NCBI GenBank assembly: GCA_002898535.1
Contig: BEHN01000001.1
Location: forward strand, 124,001-188,000
Source: a bacterium HR11
GTDB lineage: Bacteria > Acidobacteriota > HRBIN11
Reading direction: 5' to 3'
DNA: 64,000 nt
Shown here: piece after piece, positions 1 through 8,839 of the stretch
Layout of the letters: every line of letters starts with the position of its first letter
Numbering within the stretch: the stretch's first letter is position 1
The notes under the pieces: model-generated
The model's input: only the letters and a program-made list of their open reading frames with translations
Database searches by the model: none
Told to the model about the DNA's origin: nothing
Made by a program: the position numbers and the translations under genes

Positions 1-30
1 CCCGGGACCCGAGGCCCGGCACCCGGGACC
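1..30. repeat. Heptamer array, word CCCGGGA
   Basis: The window opens with four 7-bp units (CCCGGGA, CCCGAGG, CCCGGCA, CCCGGGA) in strict register. It is one of many degenerate 7-bp arrays in this window and lies just downstream of the NUDIX gene stop. Confidence 0.6.
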
Positions 31-39
31 TGCCCCGTG

Positions 40-675
40 TCAGTACCCATACGCCTCGGCGAGGCTCTCCAGGAAGGCGACGATCATCCGGGCCGTCGCC
101 CCCCAGATCAAGTAGGGCCCATACTGAAAACAGGGGCCCTGGTAAACGTCTGGACCCTTCCGCATTTCCAGCCATCGGTAGTGACTCGGGTCCATCAGGT
201 GCGCCAGGGGCACGCGAATCCATGCTTCGACCTCTCGTCGATTCAGGCGGACCGGCCAGGCGGCGCGCAGGAAAGCCACGACTGGGCAGACCCAGAAGTC
301 CGTCACGGTTCGGACCGGCGGCAGACTGCCCAGGGGTTCGGCGACTTCCGGCGGCAGGCCGACTTCCTCCCAAGCCTCCCGGAGGGCCGTCCCCCACGGG
401 CCGGCGTCGCCGGGTCGGGCGACGCCCCCGGGGAAAGCGATCTGGCCCCGATGGAGGGTCATAGCCCGGGACCGCTGGATGACGTACAGGAACCAGGCCG
501 GCGGGTCGGCCTGCCATTCCAAAGGGATCAGGACGGCCGCCGGCGTCAGGCCCGCTTCAGGCGCTGGCGGACACCGTTCCGGGATGGGTCGGAGATGAGC
601 CTGGAGACGCTCTTTTAAATCGGGGTCCTGCCAGGGTTTTACGGGAAGGCCCGAAGGCTTCAGGCTCGGAACCAT
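40..675 (-). CDS. NUDIX hydrolase, CoA pyrophosphatase-like
   Basis: Predicted 211-aa NUDIX hydrolase of the CoA pyrophosphatase (NudL/YeaB-like) group, which hydrolyses CoA and derivatives to phosphopantetheine plus 3',5'-ADP. The Nudix box is visible in the middle: a segment starting GGVARPGD is followed by ALREAWEEVGL, giving the RE..EE core that binds divalent metal. The upstream segment LHRGQIAFPGG resembles the conserved region before the box in this group. I start at the ATG at 675, preserving a 16-bp overlap with the upstream gene, because the longer open frame upstream is low-complexity antisense of that gene. The overlap suggests co-transcription with the ABC-like gene. Substrate is inferred from family resemblance only. 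Confidence 0.8.
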   Translation of the reverse strand: MVPSLKPSGLPVKPWQDPDLKERLQAHLRPIPERCPPAPEAGLTPAAVLIPLEWQADPPAWFLYVIQRSRAMTLHRGQIAFPGGVARPGDAGPWGTALREAWEEVGLPPEVAEPLGSLPPVRTVTDFWVCPVVAFLRAAWPVRLNRREVEAWIRVPLAHLMDPSHYRWLEMRKGPDVYQGPCFQYGPYLIWGATARMIVAFLESLAEAYGY

Positions 676-1427
676 TGGCGAAGCCGCTCCCACCAGGGAA
701 ACTGGGTGCGGACCTCCCGGACGGCGCCGGTCGCCGGGTCGATGGAGACCACACGTCGGCAGAGCCAGGCGGCGAGGGCCTCGTCGCGAGTGAACAGGAG
801 AAGCGTCAGGTCCCGGCCGACTCGCCGGACCAGACGACCCAGCTCGAAGGCCGTCGCCCCGTCCAAACGCTCGGTCGGATAGAATAGAATCAGCAGGTCC
901 GGCGAAAAGGCCAACGCCCGGGCCAGATGGACCCGGAACCGAATGTCGGGGCCGGCCTCGCCCATCGGGCGTTCCAGGTCGGCCGGCCGGAGGCCCACTC
1001 GTCGAGCGAGGGTCCGAATCTCCGCGTACCGACGCTCGTCCATCGGGGTCGACCAGTCCATCGCAAAGGTCGCCATCAGACTGGCTTCGACGGGCCAGTC
1101 CTCTAACAGGGGCCACCGGTCGTCGTAGAGGCCGATCCGCTGGACGTAGGGAAACCATTCGGCCTCCGTGCGGAGCTCGGTCGTCGGGGTCCCAAAAAGG
1201 CGGATTTCTCCGGCATCGGGGAGGAAGCGACCCGTCAGGTGGTGCAGGAGGAGTTCGGCCTCGGCCTCCGGCATACCGACGATGGCCAGAGACTCACCCC
1301 GCCGCAAGGTCAACGCCGAGACTCGAAGGGCCGGCCGTCCGTAGACGGTCCGCTCGAAGTCCCGGACTTCTAAGACGTACTCGTCTGTCTTGGGACGTGA
1401 GGCGTCCACCGGCATCGAGCCTCCCAC
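660..1427 (-). CDS. Degenerate ABC-ATPase-like protein lacking catalytic motifs
   Basis: A 255-aa protein with the layout of an ABC transporter nucleotide-binding domain: an N-terminal strand region (VRDFERTVYGRPALRVSAL), a P-loop position, a helical region and a Walker B-like strand (DLLILFYPTERLD). All nucleotide-handling motifs are degenerate. The P-loop reads GMPEAEAE with no lysine, the LSGGQ signature is absent (the region reads GPDIRFRVHLARAL), and the Walker B Asp and catalytic Glu are replaced by Phe-Tyr. It is therefore unlikely to hydrolyse ATP and may be a structural partner of an active subunit encoded elsewhere. It overlaps the NUDIX gene by 16 bp. No permease is adjacent. Fold assignment is confident; function is unknown. 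Confidence 0.7.
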   Translation of the reverse strand: MGGSMPVDASRPKTDEYVLEVRDFERTVYGRPALRVSALTLRRGESLAIVGMPEAEAELLLHHLTGRFLPDAGEIRLFGTPTTELRTEAEWFPYVQRIGLYDDRWPLLEDWPVEASLMATFAMDWSTPMDERRYAEIRTLARRVGLRPADLERPMGEAGPDIRFRVHLARALAFSPDLLILFYPTERLDGATAFELGRLVRRVGRDLTLLLFTRDEALAAWLCRRVVSIDPATGAVREVRTQFPWWERLRQWFRA

Positions 1428-1554
1428 TTTTCAAGTATTTTTCAACGGAAGGGACGGCGTGATGACGGAACGGCGCTCATCCGACAAGTCGACCCACGGC
1501 GGACGGCGAACGGTCCACCCTGGACTCCGTCCCCTCGTCCCGTGGAAATGACGA

Positions 1555-1574
1555 CCCCGCTCTTGCGAGCGGGG
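1555..1574. terminator. Hairpin CCCCGCTC/GAGCGGGG between korB and ABC-like gene
   Basis: A perfect 8-bp GC stem with a 4-nt loop lies in the 216-bp spacer after the korB stop. No T tract follows on either strand, so classic intrinsic termination is not assured. A closely related stem occurs at 8760-8779, which suggests a small repeat family or an RNA-processing hairpin. Confidence 0.45.
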
Positions 1575-1643
1575 CTCGGATTCCCATTTCGCACCTTCCG
1601 CCCCCGCCGCCGGGACCCGGCCCCGGGCTTGAGGCCGATGTTC

Positions 1644-2546
1644 CTACATCCACGCCTGGACGAGTCGGGCCCCCTCTTCCGGCGAGAGGCCCAGGGGTTG
1701 GTCGACGGGGATGCCCCGCTTGTAGGCCGGCTCCAGGTCTTCGTAAGTCTCGACTTCGATCTCGTAGAACAGGCCGATGGGGATGCGGTCTCCGAACTCC
1801 AGGGCCTTCTCGACGGCCCGGGCAAAGTCCGACGGGTCGTGGCCCTCATCTTCCAGGCGGTACACCCGCTGACGGAACCAGGCGTAGGTATTCACGTTGT
1901 TGTACGTGACGCAGGGGGAGAACACGTCGATCAGGGCAAACCCCCGATGGCGGATGCCGTGAGCCACGAGGGACGCCAGGTGATTCGGGTCCCCCGAAAA
2001 GCCCCGGGCCACGTACGTCGCCCCAGACATCAGGGCCAGGGCGATGGGATTCACGGGCGGCTCGATGTTGCCGTAAGGCGTCGACTTCGTGCGGACGCCC
2101 TTCATCGAGGTCGGCGACACCTGTCCCGTCGTCAGGCCGTAAATCTGGTTGTTCATGACGATGTACGTGATGTCCAGGTTCCGCCGCATGGCGTGGATGA
2201 AGTGGCCCATCCCGATGCCGTACCCGTCCCCGTCCCCGCCCGTGACGACGACGTGAAGCCGCGGGTTGGCCAGCTTGATGCCCTCGGCGACCGGCAGGGC
2301 TCGACCGTGCAGGCCGTGGAAGCCGTAGGCCCGAATGAAGCCGGGCAGGTTCGACGAACAACCGATCCCCGAGACGACGACGACCTGGCTCGGGTCGATC
2401 TGCAGATACGCCAGGGCCTTCTGGAGGGCCTTCAGGACCCCGTAGTCCCCACAGCCGGGACACCAGTCCGGATGGACCGGTCCCTCGTACGCCTCGACCG
2501 GGACGTCCCGAATCTCCTGAATCACGTCTAAGACTGCCGTAGCCAT
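1644..2546 (-). CDS. korB: 2-oxoacid:ferredoxin oxidoreductase beta subunit
   Basis: A 300-aa thiamine diphosphate-binding beta subunit of a 2-oxoacid (2-oxoglutarate or pyruvate type) ferredoxin oxidoreductase, which reversibly links oxidative decarboxylation of a 2-oxoacid to acyl-CoA with ferredoxin reduction. Visible motifs are WCPGCGDYGVL near residue 30, GIGCSSNLPGF, and the TPP site GGDGDGYGIGMGHF followed by MNNQIYGLTTGQ. The ATG at 2546 is preceded by a strong AAGGGGG ribosome site; longer starts run into low-complexity spacer. It lies 198 bp downstream of korA on the same strand, so the two subunits are probably co-expressed. The 2-oxoglutarate rather than pyruvate assignment is inferred from two-subunit architecture and is uncertain. 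Confidence 0.9.
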   Translation of the reverse strand: MATAVLDVIQEIRDVPVEAYEGPVHPDWCPGCGDYGVLKALQKALAYLQIDPSQVVVVSGIGCSSNLPGFIRAYGFHGLHGRALPVAEGIKLANPRLHVVVTGGDGDGYGIGMGHFIHAMRRNLDITYIVMNNQIYGLTTGQVSPTSMKGVRTKSTPYGNIEPPVNPIALALMSGATYVARGFSGDPNHLASLVAHGIRHRGFALIDVFSPCVTYNNVNTYAWFRQRVYRLEDEGHDPSDFARAVEKALEFGDRIPIGLFYEIEVETYEDLEPAYKRGIPVDQPLGLSPEEGARLVQAWM

Positions 2547-2744
2547 CTTCGAACCCCCTTCAAGTACTCGGTGCAAAGCGGTTGGGTGCCGGGAAGTTCG
2601 GTGTCGGAGCCCGACGACCGACGGTCTGTTCTCATGATTCGTCTGACTGTCGGAGGAAGGGGCCGGCTTCGGATTCATGAGGACCATCGCCTCTTCCGGA
2701 GGATCGGTCTGCCTTCTCTTTGGGCCGGCCCACCATCCCCTCCG

Positions 2745-4514
2745 TCATTCCCCGGGAAATACCGAAATCCCGTCTTCCAGGATCGCCTTCACGCCCTGAA
2801 CGACATAGGCGGGCTCCATCGGCTCGCCGTCGTACTTCCGGACGGCGCCGTGGGCCAAAAAGCCCGTCTCGGCCCGGATATGCCGCATGAGCTGGCCCGT
2901 ATAGTTTTGCTCGACGACGATGACCTTCGGACTCCGCCGGAGGACGTCCATCACGCCGTCCGACGGGAAGGGGTACAGGTACTTCAGGGCCAAGACGTTC
3001 GTCGAAATTCCCGCCCGGGTCAGGCGGTCGGCCGCTTCTATCAAGATGCCCTTCGTCGACCCCCATCCGACCAGGGTGACGTCCGCCCGCTCGGGCCCGA
3101 TGACCTGCGGGGCCGGGATTTCCTGCCGCAAGAACCGAAGCTTCCGCATCCGCTTGTCCATGCTTTTCTTACGCTTGACGGGGTCCGTACCGACGTCGCT
3201 GATCAGGATGCCCCGCTCGTCGTGCTCATCGGTCGCCGCCGTGTAACAGACGCCGGGCGTGCCCGGCAGGACCCGGGGAGAGACGCCCGTCGGCGTGTCG
3301 GCAAAGCGCTTGTACTCCCGGTCTTCCGGCCATTCCCGCAGGGCGGACTCGCCCCGGTCGATGGGGACGTCGAATCGAATGTCTGCCGGGTCGACCGTCT
3401 CCCGGTGCTCGGACAGGTATAGGTCGCTGGCGACCAGGACGGGGATCTGGTAGCGCTCGGCCCAGTTGAAGGCCTCCGCCATCGTGTAGTAGCAGTCCAG
3501 GGCGTCCGTCGGGGCCAGGATCATCTTGGGATAGTCTCCCTGGGAAGCGCCAAAGAGCTGCCAGAAGTCGGCCTGCTCCGTCTTGGTCGGGAGGCCCGTC
3601 GAGGGCCCGCCCCGCATGGCGTTGATGACCACGACGGGCGTCTCCGTCATGGCCGCCTCCCCGATGGCTTCCGTCATGAGGGAGAAGCCGCCGCCGGACG
3701 TGGCGCACAGCGCCCGAACGCCGGCAAAGCCCGCCCCGATGGCAAAGTTGATGACGGCCAGCTCGTCCTCGCACTGCTTGACGACGACCCCGAGCTCCGG
3801 GCCGTACCGGGCGAACCAGTGAAGGATCGACGAGGCGGGCGTCATCGGATAAGCCGCGTAGAACTTGCAACCCGCCGCGACGGCCCCGAGGGCGAACATC
3901 TCGTTGCCCGTCGTGACGGCCAGGGGCTTGGGCCCCCTCGGGAAAGGCGAGTGAATCGGCGGGAAGTTCTCCCGGGCGTACTCGTAGCCCCGCCAAGCGA
4001 CCTGGACGTTCTCCCGCACGACTGGAGCGCCCTTGTGCTTGAAGATGTCCTGCATGACGCCTTCGACGTACGAAAAGTCCAACTGCAAGACCCAGGTCGC
4101 CGCCCCGAGCAGGACCGTGTTTTGCATGACGGGCTTGTAGCCCAGGTCCTTACAAAGGGCTTTACAGGGGACCCCGCAGTATCGCAAGTCGCCCCGATGG
4201 TCTTCCGGCACCCGGACGACCTCCGTGTTGAACAGGACCCAGCCGTCCGAGTCCACCTCTCGCAGGTGCCGATCGAGCGTGTCTTGATTCAGGGCGATCA
4301 GGACGTTCAAGTGGTCCCCGTGGTTATGAATCTTCTCCGTCGCTATCCGGATCCGAAGCCAGACATGACCGCCCCGGATCACGGACTGATAGCTGTTGTA
4401 GGCATATATGTGAAGGCCGTGGCGGGCCGCTATCTTGGCGATCGAGTCCCCCGTTCGCCCGATGCCCTCACCAGCCTCCCCACCCACACCGACGGTGATC
4501 TCTTGCCGACTCAT
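2745..4514 (-). CDS. korA: 2-oxoacid:ferredoxin oxidoreductase alpha subunit (gamma-alpha fusion)
   Basis: A 589-aa subunit with the gamma domain fused to the N-terminus (about residues 1-190, beginning EITVGVGGEAGEGIGRTGD) and the alpha (pyrimidine-binding) domain after it, with AVINFAIGAGFAGVRALC and GEAAMTETPVVVINAMRGG. This fusion is typical of two-subunit KOR/OFOR enzymes. The enzyme should act in the cytosol as a heterodimer or heterotetramer with KorB, either in a reductive TCA-type carboxylation or in fermentative and oxidative metabolism. The ATG at 4514 follows an AGGAGGT ribosome site. An inverted repeat lies 18 bp upstream of the start (4532-4612). No ferredoxin or delta subunit gene is adjacent. 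Confidence 0.9.
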   Translation of the reverse strand: MSRQEITVGVGGEAGEGIGRTGDSIAKIAARHGLHIYAYNSYQSVIRGGHVWLRIRIATEKIHNHGDHLNVLIALNQDTLDRHLREVDSDGWVLFNTEVVRVPEDHRGDLRYCGVPCKALCKDLGYKPVMQNTVLLGAATWVLQLDFSYVEGVMQDIFKHKGAPVVRENVQVAWRGYEYARENFPPIHSPFPRGPKPLAVTTGNEMFALGAVAAGCKFYAAYPMTPASSILHWFARYGPELGVVVKQCEDELAVINFAIGAGFAGVRALCATSGGGFSLMTEAIGEAAMTETPVVVINAMRGGPSTGLPTKTEQADFWQLFGASQGDYPKMILAPTDALDCYYTMAEAFNWAERYQIPVLVASDLYLSEHRETVDPADIRFDVPIDRGESALREWPEDREYKRFADTPTGVSPRVLPGTPGVCYTAATDEHDERGILISDVGTDPVKRKKSMDKRMRKLRFLRQEIPAPQVIGPERADVTLVGWGSTKGILIEAADRLTRAGISTNVLALKYLYPFPSDGVMDVLRRSPKVIVVEQNYTGQLMRHIRAETGFLAHGAVRKYDGEPMEPAYVVQGVKAILEDGISVFPGE

Positions 4515-4531
4515 CGATGACCTCCTGAATG

Positions 4532-4612
4532 AAGGCGTGGCGACATGCAAATTCGTAAAAGATAGGTCTTTTCCGGCGGGACTTCAACGCTTCGGGCATG
4601 CCGCCACGCCTT
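4532..4612. repeat. Inverted repeat upstream of korA
   Basis: Two 17-bp arms (4532-4548 and 4596-4612, core GCATG-CGCCACGCCTT) match at 16 of 17 positions in inverted orientation, with a 47-bp loop. The arms sit between the amidase stop and the korA start, so this could be a 5' leader hairpin, an operator or the remains of a small element. Function unknown. Confidence 0.55.
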
Positions 4613-4630
4613 CGGAGGATCTATCGGACC

Positions 4631-5455
4631 TTAGGGGGGCGGGGCCTGCAGGGCCTGACGGGTCAATAGGTAGCGCTCGATACTCCGGTAGAGGGCCTCG
4701 GCCAAGCGGGCTTGGTACCGCCCGTCGGCAAGCCGACGGGCTTCCTCGGGATTGTCCAGGAAGCCGACCTCGACCAGCACGGCCGGCATCTGGGCGCCCA
4801 TCAGGACCCGGAAGGGCGCCTGCTTGACACCCCGGTCCGGAAGGCCCAGCTCCTGGTTGAGCGTCTGCTGAATCGTCTGGGCCAGCCGGCTACTCTCCTC
4901 CAAGTAGGCGATCTGGGCCATGTCCCAAAGGATCAGGGCCAGCGGGTCTTGGGAATTCGAAGGACTTCGGGGGTCAAAGGCGCCGGGCTCACTCGCCGAA
5001 AGACGCTTGCGCGTTTCCTCATCCAGCCAATCCGTGCTCAAGTAGTATGTCTCAACGCCGGTCGCCCGACCCCGCATGGCCGCATTGGCATGGATGCTGA
5101 TGAACAGGTCGGCGTGGAGGTTGTTGGCGATGGCCGTACGGGCGTCCAAGTCGACGGCCCGGTCGTCCTCCCGGGTCAGTAAGACTTGAAGACCCAGCCG
5201 ACTTTCCAGCAGGTGCTTCAGAAGGCGGGCGATGCTGAGGGTGACGTCTTTTTCCGTGACACCGGTCGGCGACACCGTCCCCGTTTCGCTCCCTCCGTGA
5301 CCCGGGTCGATCACGACGACGCTGATCCCATCCGGCGTAGGGGTAAGTTTCCCATCCGTCCCTGCCCGGGGTCCATCCTGGGCCCATACCGGCGGTATCA
5401 GGACGGTCGCCAGGACCCAACCCAGGCCGAGAAGAGTAGCCCGCCGGGGCGACAT
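4631..5455 (-). CDS. N-acetylmuramoyl-L-alanine amidase (Amidase_3)
   Basis: A 274-aa secreted amidase of the AmiC/CwlD (Amidase_3) family, a zinc enzyme that cuts the amide bond between N-acetylmuramic acid and the stem peptide of peptidoglycan. A signal peptide is visible (RRATLLGLGWVLATVLIPP ending in VWAQ). The zinc and catalytic motifs are VVIDPGHGGSETG, LFISIHANAA, and the distal VLVEVGFLDNPEEA holding the catalytic Glu. No SPOR, LysM or AMIN domain is present, so cell-wall targeting must come from the catalytic domain alone. It is the first gene of the minus-strand block and is divergent from the radical SAM cluster, with 238 bp between the starts. Confidence 0.9.
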   Translation of the reverse strand: MSPRRATLLGLGWVLATVLIPPVWAQDGPRAGTDGKLTPTPDGISVVVIDPGHGGSETGTVSPTGVTEKDVTLSIARLLKHLLESRLGLQVLLTREDDRAVDLDARTAIANNLHADLFISIHANAAMRGRATGVETYYLSTDWLDEETRKRLSASEPGAFDPRSPSNSQDPLALILWDMAQIAYLEESSRLAQTIQQTLNQELGLPDRGVKQAPFRVLMGAQMPAVLVEVGFLDNPEEARRLADGRYQARLAEALYRSIERYLLTRQALQAPPP

Positions 5456-5632
5456 ACGGCACCGCCTCCCGTCGCTTTTCTTGCGAACGTCGGGACCATT
5501 CTGGAGAGGTCCCGCCCGGGTGTCAACGGCAGGGAAGTTGGGCCCCAGGCCGGAGGCCCACGCTCCTTCCTATTCCTATCGGCCCATCTGCCGACCTGCC
5601 GAAGACTATAGTCCGTCCCGTCAAAGCCGCAT

Positions 5633-5661
5633 TTGACAAGGAAAACCAAAAGATCTATAAG
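5633..5661 (+). promoter_or_regulatory. Sigma70-type promoter for the radical SAM cluster
   Basis: TTGACA at 5633-5638 is followed after exactly 17 bp by TATAAG at 5656-5661. This is 11 of 12 consensus bases, and the predicted transcript start lies about 25 bp before the first radical SAM start. Just upstream (about 5585-5610) are two units of the 8-bp word CATCTGCC/GACCTGCC. Confidence 0.7.
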
Positions 5662-5693
5662 GAACCCGTCGGTCCCGTCCCCGCTGGCAGGGT

Positions 5694-7238
5694 GTGATGC
5701 GCCAGGTCCTCCTCGGTCAGTCTTATTACCTGCGCCTGGACCCCAAGATGTGGGCGGCTCAGCAGCCCTATCCACCCCTGGGGACGCTGTATGCCGCCGC
5801 CTTCCTGCGCCAACGGGGCTACGACGTCGCCCTCTTCGATGCCATGCTGGCCGAGTCCGAATCCGACTGGGATGAGGCCTTGACCCGGACCCGGCCCCGC
5901 TTCGCCGTCCTCTACGAGGACAACTTCAACTACCTGTCCAAGATGTGCCTCCTCCGGATGCGTCAGGCGGCCTTCGCGATGATCGAGATGGCCCGCCGCC
6001 GCGGTTGTACCGTCATCGTCGCCGGCTCGGACGCCACGGACCACCCTGAACTCTACTTACTTCACGGAGCCCACTTCGTCCTTATCGGCGAAGGCGAGCT
6101 CACCCTGGCCGAACTCCTGGACCGCCTGACCGACCGGACCGACACGCCCCTGACCGAAATCCCGGGCCTCGCCTTTGTCGACCCCCGAGACGGGGGGACC
6201 CTCGTCCGGACGCCCCGCCGGCCCGATATCCGAGACCTCGACAGCCTGCCGTTTCCGGCCTGGGACCTCGTCGACGTCGACCGCTATCGGGAAATCTGGT
6301 ACCGCCAGCACGGGTACTTTTCGATGAATATGGTCACGACGCGGGGCTGTCCGTACCACTGCAACTGGTGCGCCAAGCCCATCTGGGGTCAGCGGTACAA
6401 CGTGCGGAGCCCCGAGAACGTCGTCGCCGAACTCCGGTGGCTGAAGGCGACCTATGCCCCGGACCACATCTGGTTCTGCGACGACATCTTCGGTCTGAAG
6501 CCTGGCTGGCTCCGCCGGTTTGCCGACCTCGTCGAGGCCCACGGCCTACGCACGCCCTTCAAGTGCTTGAGCCGGGCCGACCTCCTCTTGCGGGAGGGCG
6601 AGGTCGAGGCCCTGCGCCGGGCCGGTTGCCAGATCGTCTGGGTCGGGGCCGAGTCGGGCTCCCAGAAAATCCTGGACGCCATGGAAAAAGGCATCCGGGT
6701 CGAACAGGTCGTCGAGGCGACCCGGCGTCTCCACGAGGCCGGCATCCAGGTCGGCTTCTTCCTGCAGTTTGGGTATCCCGGGGAGACCTGGGAGGACATC
6801 CGGCAGACGTTCCGTCTCGTGCGAACGTGTCGGCCCGACGACATCGGGGTCTCCGTGTCGTATCCCCTGCCGGGGACCAAGTTTTACGAACGGGTCAAGG
6901 ACCAGTTGGGCCTTCGACAGAACTGGATCGACTCGGCCGACCTGGCCATGCTGTATCGGGGGCCTTATCCGACGGCATTCTACCGTCAGCTCCATACCGT
7001 CCTGCACAAGGAATTCCGGCTCCGTAAATACGGGGCCGAACTGTGGCGGTTTCTCCGCCGCCCCGGCCGCCCCCCGCGGCGGCTCCTCCGGCACACGCTG
7101 GCCATGTTTCGGTACGCCCTGAGCCTGCCCCTCGATCGGTACCGCCTGCGCCGACTCCGCCGGAAGCCCCACGTCGGGATCGGACCGCTCCCGACGGAGC
7201 TCAGTCCCGAGGAGGCCGCCACGCCGACGCCTCAATGA
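5694..7238 (+). CDS. B12-binding-domain radical SAM protein 1
   Basis: A 514-aa protein with an N-terminal Rossmann-like cobalamin-binding domain (about residues 15-185, with PYPPLGTLYAAAFLRQRGYD and GEGELTLAELL), a central radical SAM barrel and a C-terminal basic extension. The [4Fe-4S]-binding CxxxCxxC is Cys219, Cys223 and Cys226 (CPYHCNWC), followed by VGAESGSQKILDAM. Such enzymes (BchE, HpnJ and P- or C-methyltransferase-like proteins) methylate or rearrange unactivated carbon. It starts at GTG 5694 or the adjacent ATG 5697, under the promoter at 5633. It heads a cluster with three similar enzymes and two methyltransferase genes, so a shared multi-step pathway is likely. The substrate cannot be inferred. 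Confidence 0.85.
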   Translation: MMRQVLLGQSYYLRLDPKMWAAQQPYPPLGTLYAAAFLRQRGYDVALFDAMLAESESDWDEALTRTRPRFAVLYEDNFNYLSKMCLLRMRQAAFAMIEMARRRGCTVIVAGSDATDHPELYLLHGAHFVLIGEGELTLAELLDRLTDRTDTPLTEIPGLAFVDPRDGGTLVRTPRRPDIRDLDSLPFPAWDLVDVDRYREIWYRQHGYFSMNMVTTRGCPYHCNWCAKPIWGQRYNVRSPENVVAELRWLKATYAPDHIWFCDDIFGLKPGWLRRFADLVEAHGLRTPFKCLSRADLLLREGEVEALRRAGCQIVWVGAESGSQKILDAMEKGIRVEQVVEATRRLHEAGIQVGFFLQFGYPGETWEDIRQTFRLVRTCRPDDIGVSVSYPLPGTKFYERVKDQLGLRQNWIDSADLAMLYRGPYPTAFYRQLHTVLHKEFRLRKYGAELWRFLRRPGRPPRRLLRHTLAMFRYALSLPLDRYRLRRLRRKPHVGIGPLPTELSPEEAATPTPQ

Positions 7239-7279
7239 AAAATGGCCTCGGGTCTCAAGTCCCGGGGCCCGGCCAAGAA

Positions 7280-7307
7280 AAGGGGCCTGGGACCTGGGAC
7301 CCGGGAC
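7280..7307. repeat. Heptamer array, word CCTGGGA
   Basis: Units CCTGGGA, CCTGGGA, CCCGGGA in register occupy the spacer immediately upstream of the second radical SAM gene. The word matches the array at 1-30. Confidence 0.55.
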
Positions 7308-7324
7308 TTATATCCAGTGGACTC

Positions 7325-8737
7325 ATGCGTAGCCGGAAGGTCGTCCTGTACAACCCGGAAGCCGTCTTTTACACGTTCCCCCTGGCCCTGATGGCCGTCG
7401 GGTCGGCTCTCGACCGCCGTCGTTTTGAGGTCTACATCATCGACGGCCGGCTCGAACGGGACCCCCTCGGGGCTGTTGTGCGGGAAATCGAGGACGCCCT
7501 CTGCCTCGGCGTGACGGTCCTGACGGGCGCGCCCATCCGGGACGCCCTCCGGGTGACCCGGGCCGCCAAGGCCCGGCGGCCGGACCTCCCCGTCGTCTGG
7601 GGCGGCTGGCATCCGTCGCTGTTCCCGACGGAGACTCTGGCCGAGCCGACCGTCGACGTCACCGTCCAGGGCCAGGGCGAGGCGACCTTTGTAGAGCTGG
7701 TCGAACGGCTGGCCGAAGGGTCGGACCTGCACGGGCTATCCGGGACGGCCTTCCGGGCCGACGGCACGCCGCTTCGGAATCCGCCCCGCCCCCTCATGGA
7801 CATGAACGCCTTCCCGCCCGTCGATTACGGCCTCATTCCCGTCGAACAGTACTTCCGCCGCAAGGGCAAGCGCCAGTTGGACTACGTCTCATCGACGGGC
7901 TGTCATTACCGATGCGCCTTTTGCGCCGACCCCTTCGTCTACGGCCGCCGGTGGGTCGCCCTCTCGCCCGAGCGGGTCGGCGACGAAATCGAGTTCCTCT
8001 GGGGGCGCTACCGCTTCGAGGACCTGGCCTTTCAGGACGAGACGTTCTTCACCTTCGAACAGCGGGTCATCGCCATCGCCGAGGAGTTCCTCCGCCGGGG
8101 CCTCTCCTTTACGTGGACGGCCACGATGCGGGCCGACCAGGGATACCGGCTGTCCGACGAGGGATGGGCCCTGTGCGTCCGGTCCGGCCTCCGGCAGGTG
8201 ATGATCGGCGTCGAATCCGGCTCGCCGGCCATGCTCCGTTGGATGCTCAAAGACATCACCCTTGAACAGGTCCTCCACTGCGCCGAACGGTGCGTCCGCT
8301 ACGGCCTGGGCGCGATCTTTCCCTTCATCGTCGGCTTTCCCGGCGAGCCGGACGAGAGCGTCTGGGCGACGTTGGACCTGGTCAAGCGTCTGCGGTCGAT
8401 GAGTCCCCGATTCGAGACGCCCATCTTTTACTACAAGCCGTATCCCGGTTCGCTCATCACCGAGGCGGTCGTCCGCCAGGGGTACGAACTGCCCCGGACC
8501 CTGGACGAGTGGGCCGAGTTCGACTTCATCGGATCGGCGGGCCCCTGGGTCGACCCCGACAAGTACCGGCTGATCGAGCGGTTTAAGTTCTACAACCGGT
8601 TCGCCGGGGGTCGGCGGTTGTGGTATTGCCGGCCTCTCCAGGCCATCGCCCGATGGCGCTGTCGGCGGGACTTCTACGACTTTCCCGTCGAGAAGGCCAT
8701 CGTCGAACGGCTCCGGCCGCCGCCCCGCATGGCCTAA
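7325..8737 (+). CDS. B12-binding-domain radical SAM protein 2
   Basis: A 470-aa relative of the neighbouring radical SAM genes. The N-terminal cobalamin-binding domain contains VVWGGWHPSLFPTETL and GQGEATFVELVERL. The cluster-binding motif is Cys193, Cys197 and Cys200 (CHYRCAFC), followed by VESGSPAMLRWM. The ATG at 7325 is chosen because the open frame upstream runs through a heptamer array and out-of-frame sequence of the preceding gene. Codon use matches the neighbours, so there is no sign of recent transfer. It probably acts in the same pathway as the genes at 5694, 8840 and 13455, which have the same architecture but are clearly diverged in sequence. Confidence 0.85.
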   Translation: MRSRKVVLYNPEAVFYTFPLALMAVGSALDRRRFEVYIIDGRLERDPLGAVVREIEDALCLGVTVLTGAPIRDALRVTRAAKARRPDLPVVWGGWHPSLFPTETLAEPTVDVTVQGQGEATFVELVERLAEGSDLHGLSGTAFRADGTPLRNPPRPLMDMNAFPPVDYGLIPVEQYFRRKGKRQLDYVSSTGCHYRCAFCADPFVYGRRWVALSPERVGDEIEFLWGRYRFEDLAFQDETFFTFEQRVIAIAEEFLRRGLSFTWTATMRADQGYRLSDEGWALCVRSGLRQVMIGVESGSPAMLRWMLKDITLEQVLHCAERCVRYGLGAIFPFIVGFPGEPDESVWATLDLVKRLRSMSPRFETPIFYYKPYPGSLITEAVVRQGYELPRTLDEWAEFDFIGSAGPWVDPDKYRLIERFKFYNRFAGGRRLWYCRPLQAIARWRCRRDFYDFPVEKAIVERLRPPPRMA

Positions 8738-8759
8738 TGGAGGGCCGTACGGTCCCAAG

Positions 8760-8779
8760 CCCCGCTCTCCAGAGCGGGG
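8760..8779. terminator. Hairpin CCCCGCTCT/AGAGCGGGG between radical SAM genes 2 and 3
   Basis: A perfect 9-bp stem with a 2-nt loop lies in the 102-bp spacer. No T tract follows. It shares its stem with the hairpin at 1555-1574, so it could be a repeat or processing site as well as an attenuator. Confidence 0.45.
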
Positions 8780-8839
8780 TCCCCGTCGGTTCGGCAGTCG
8801 GGGGCCGACTCCGAACGGCCGCACGGCCGAGGGGGTCTC

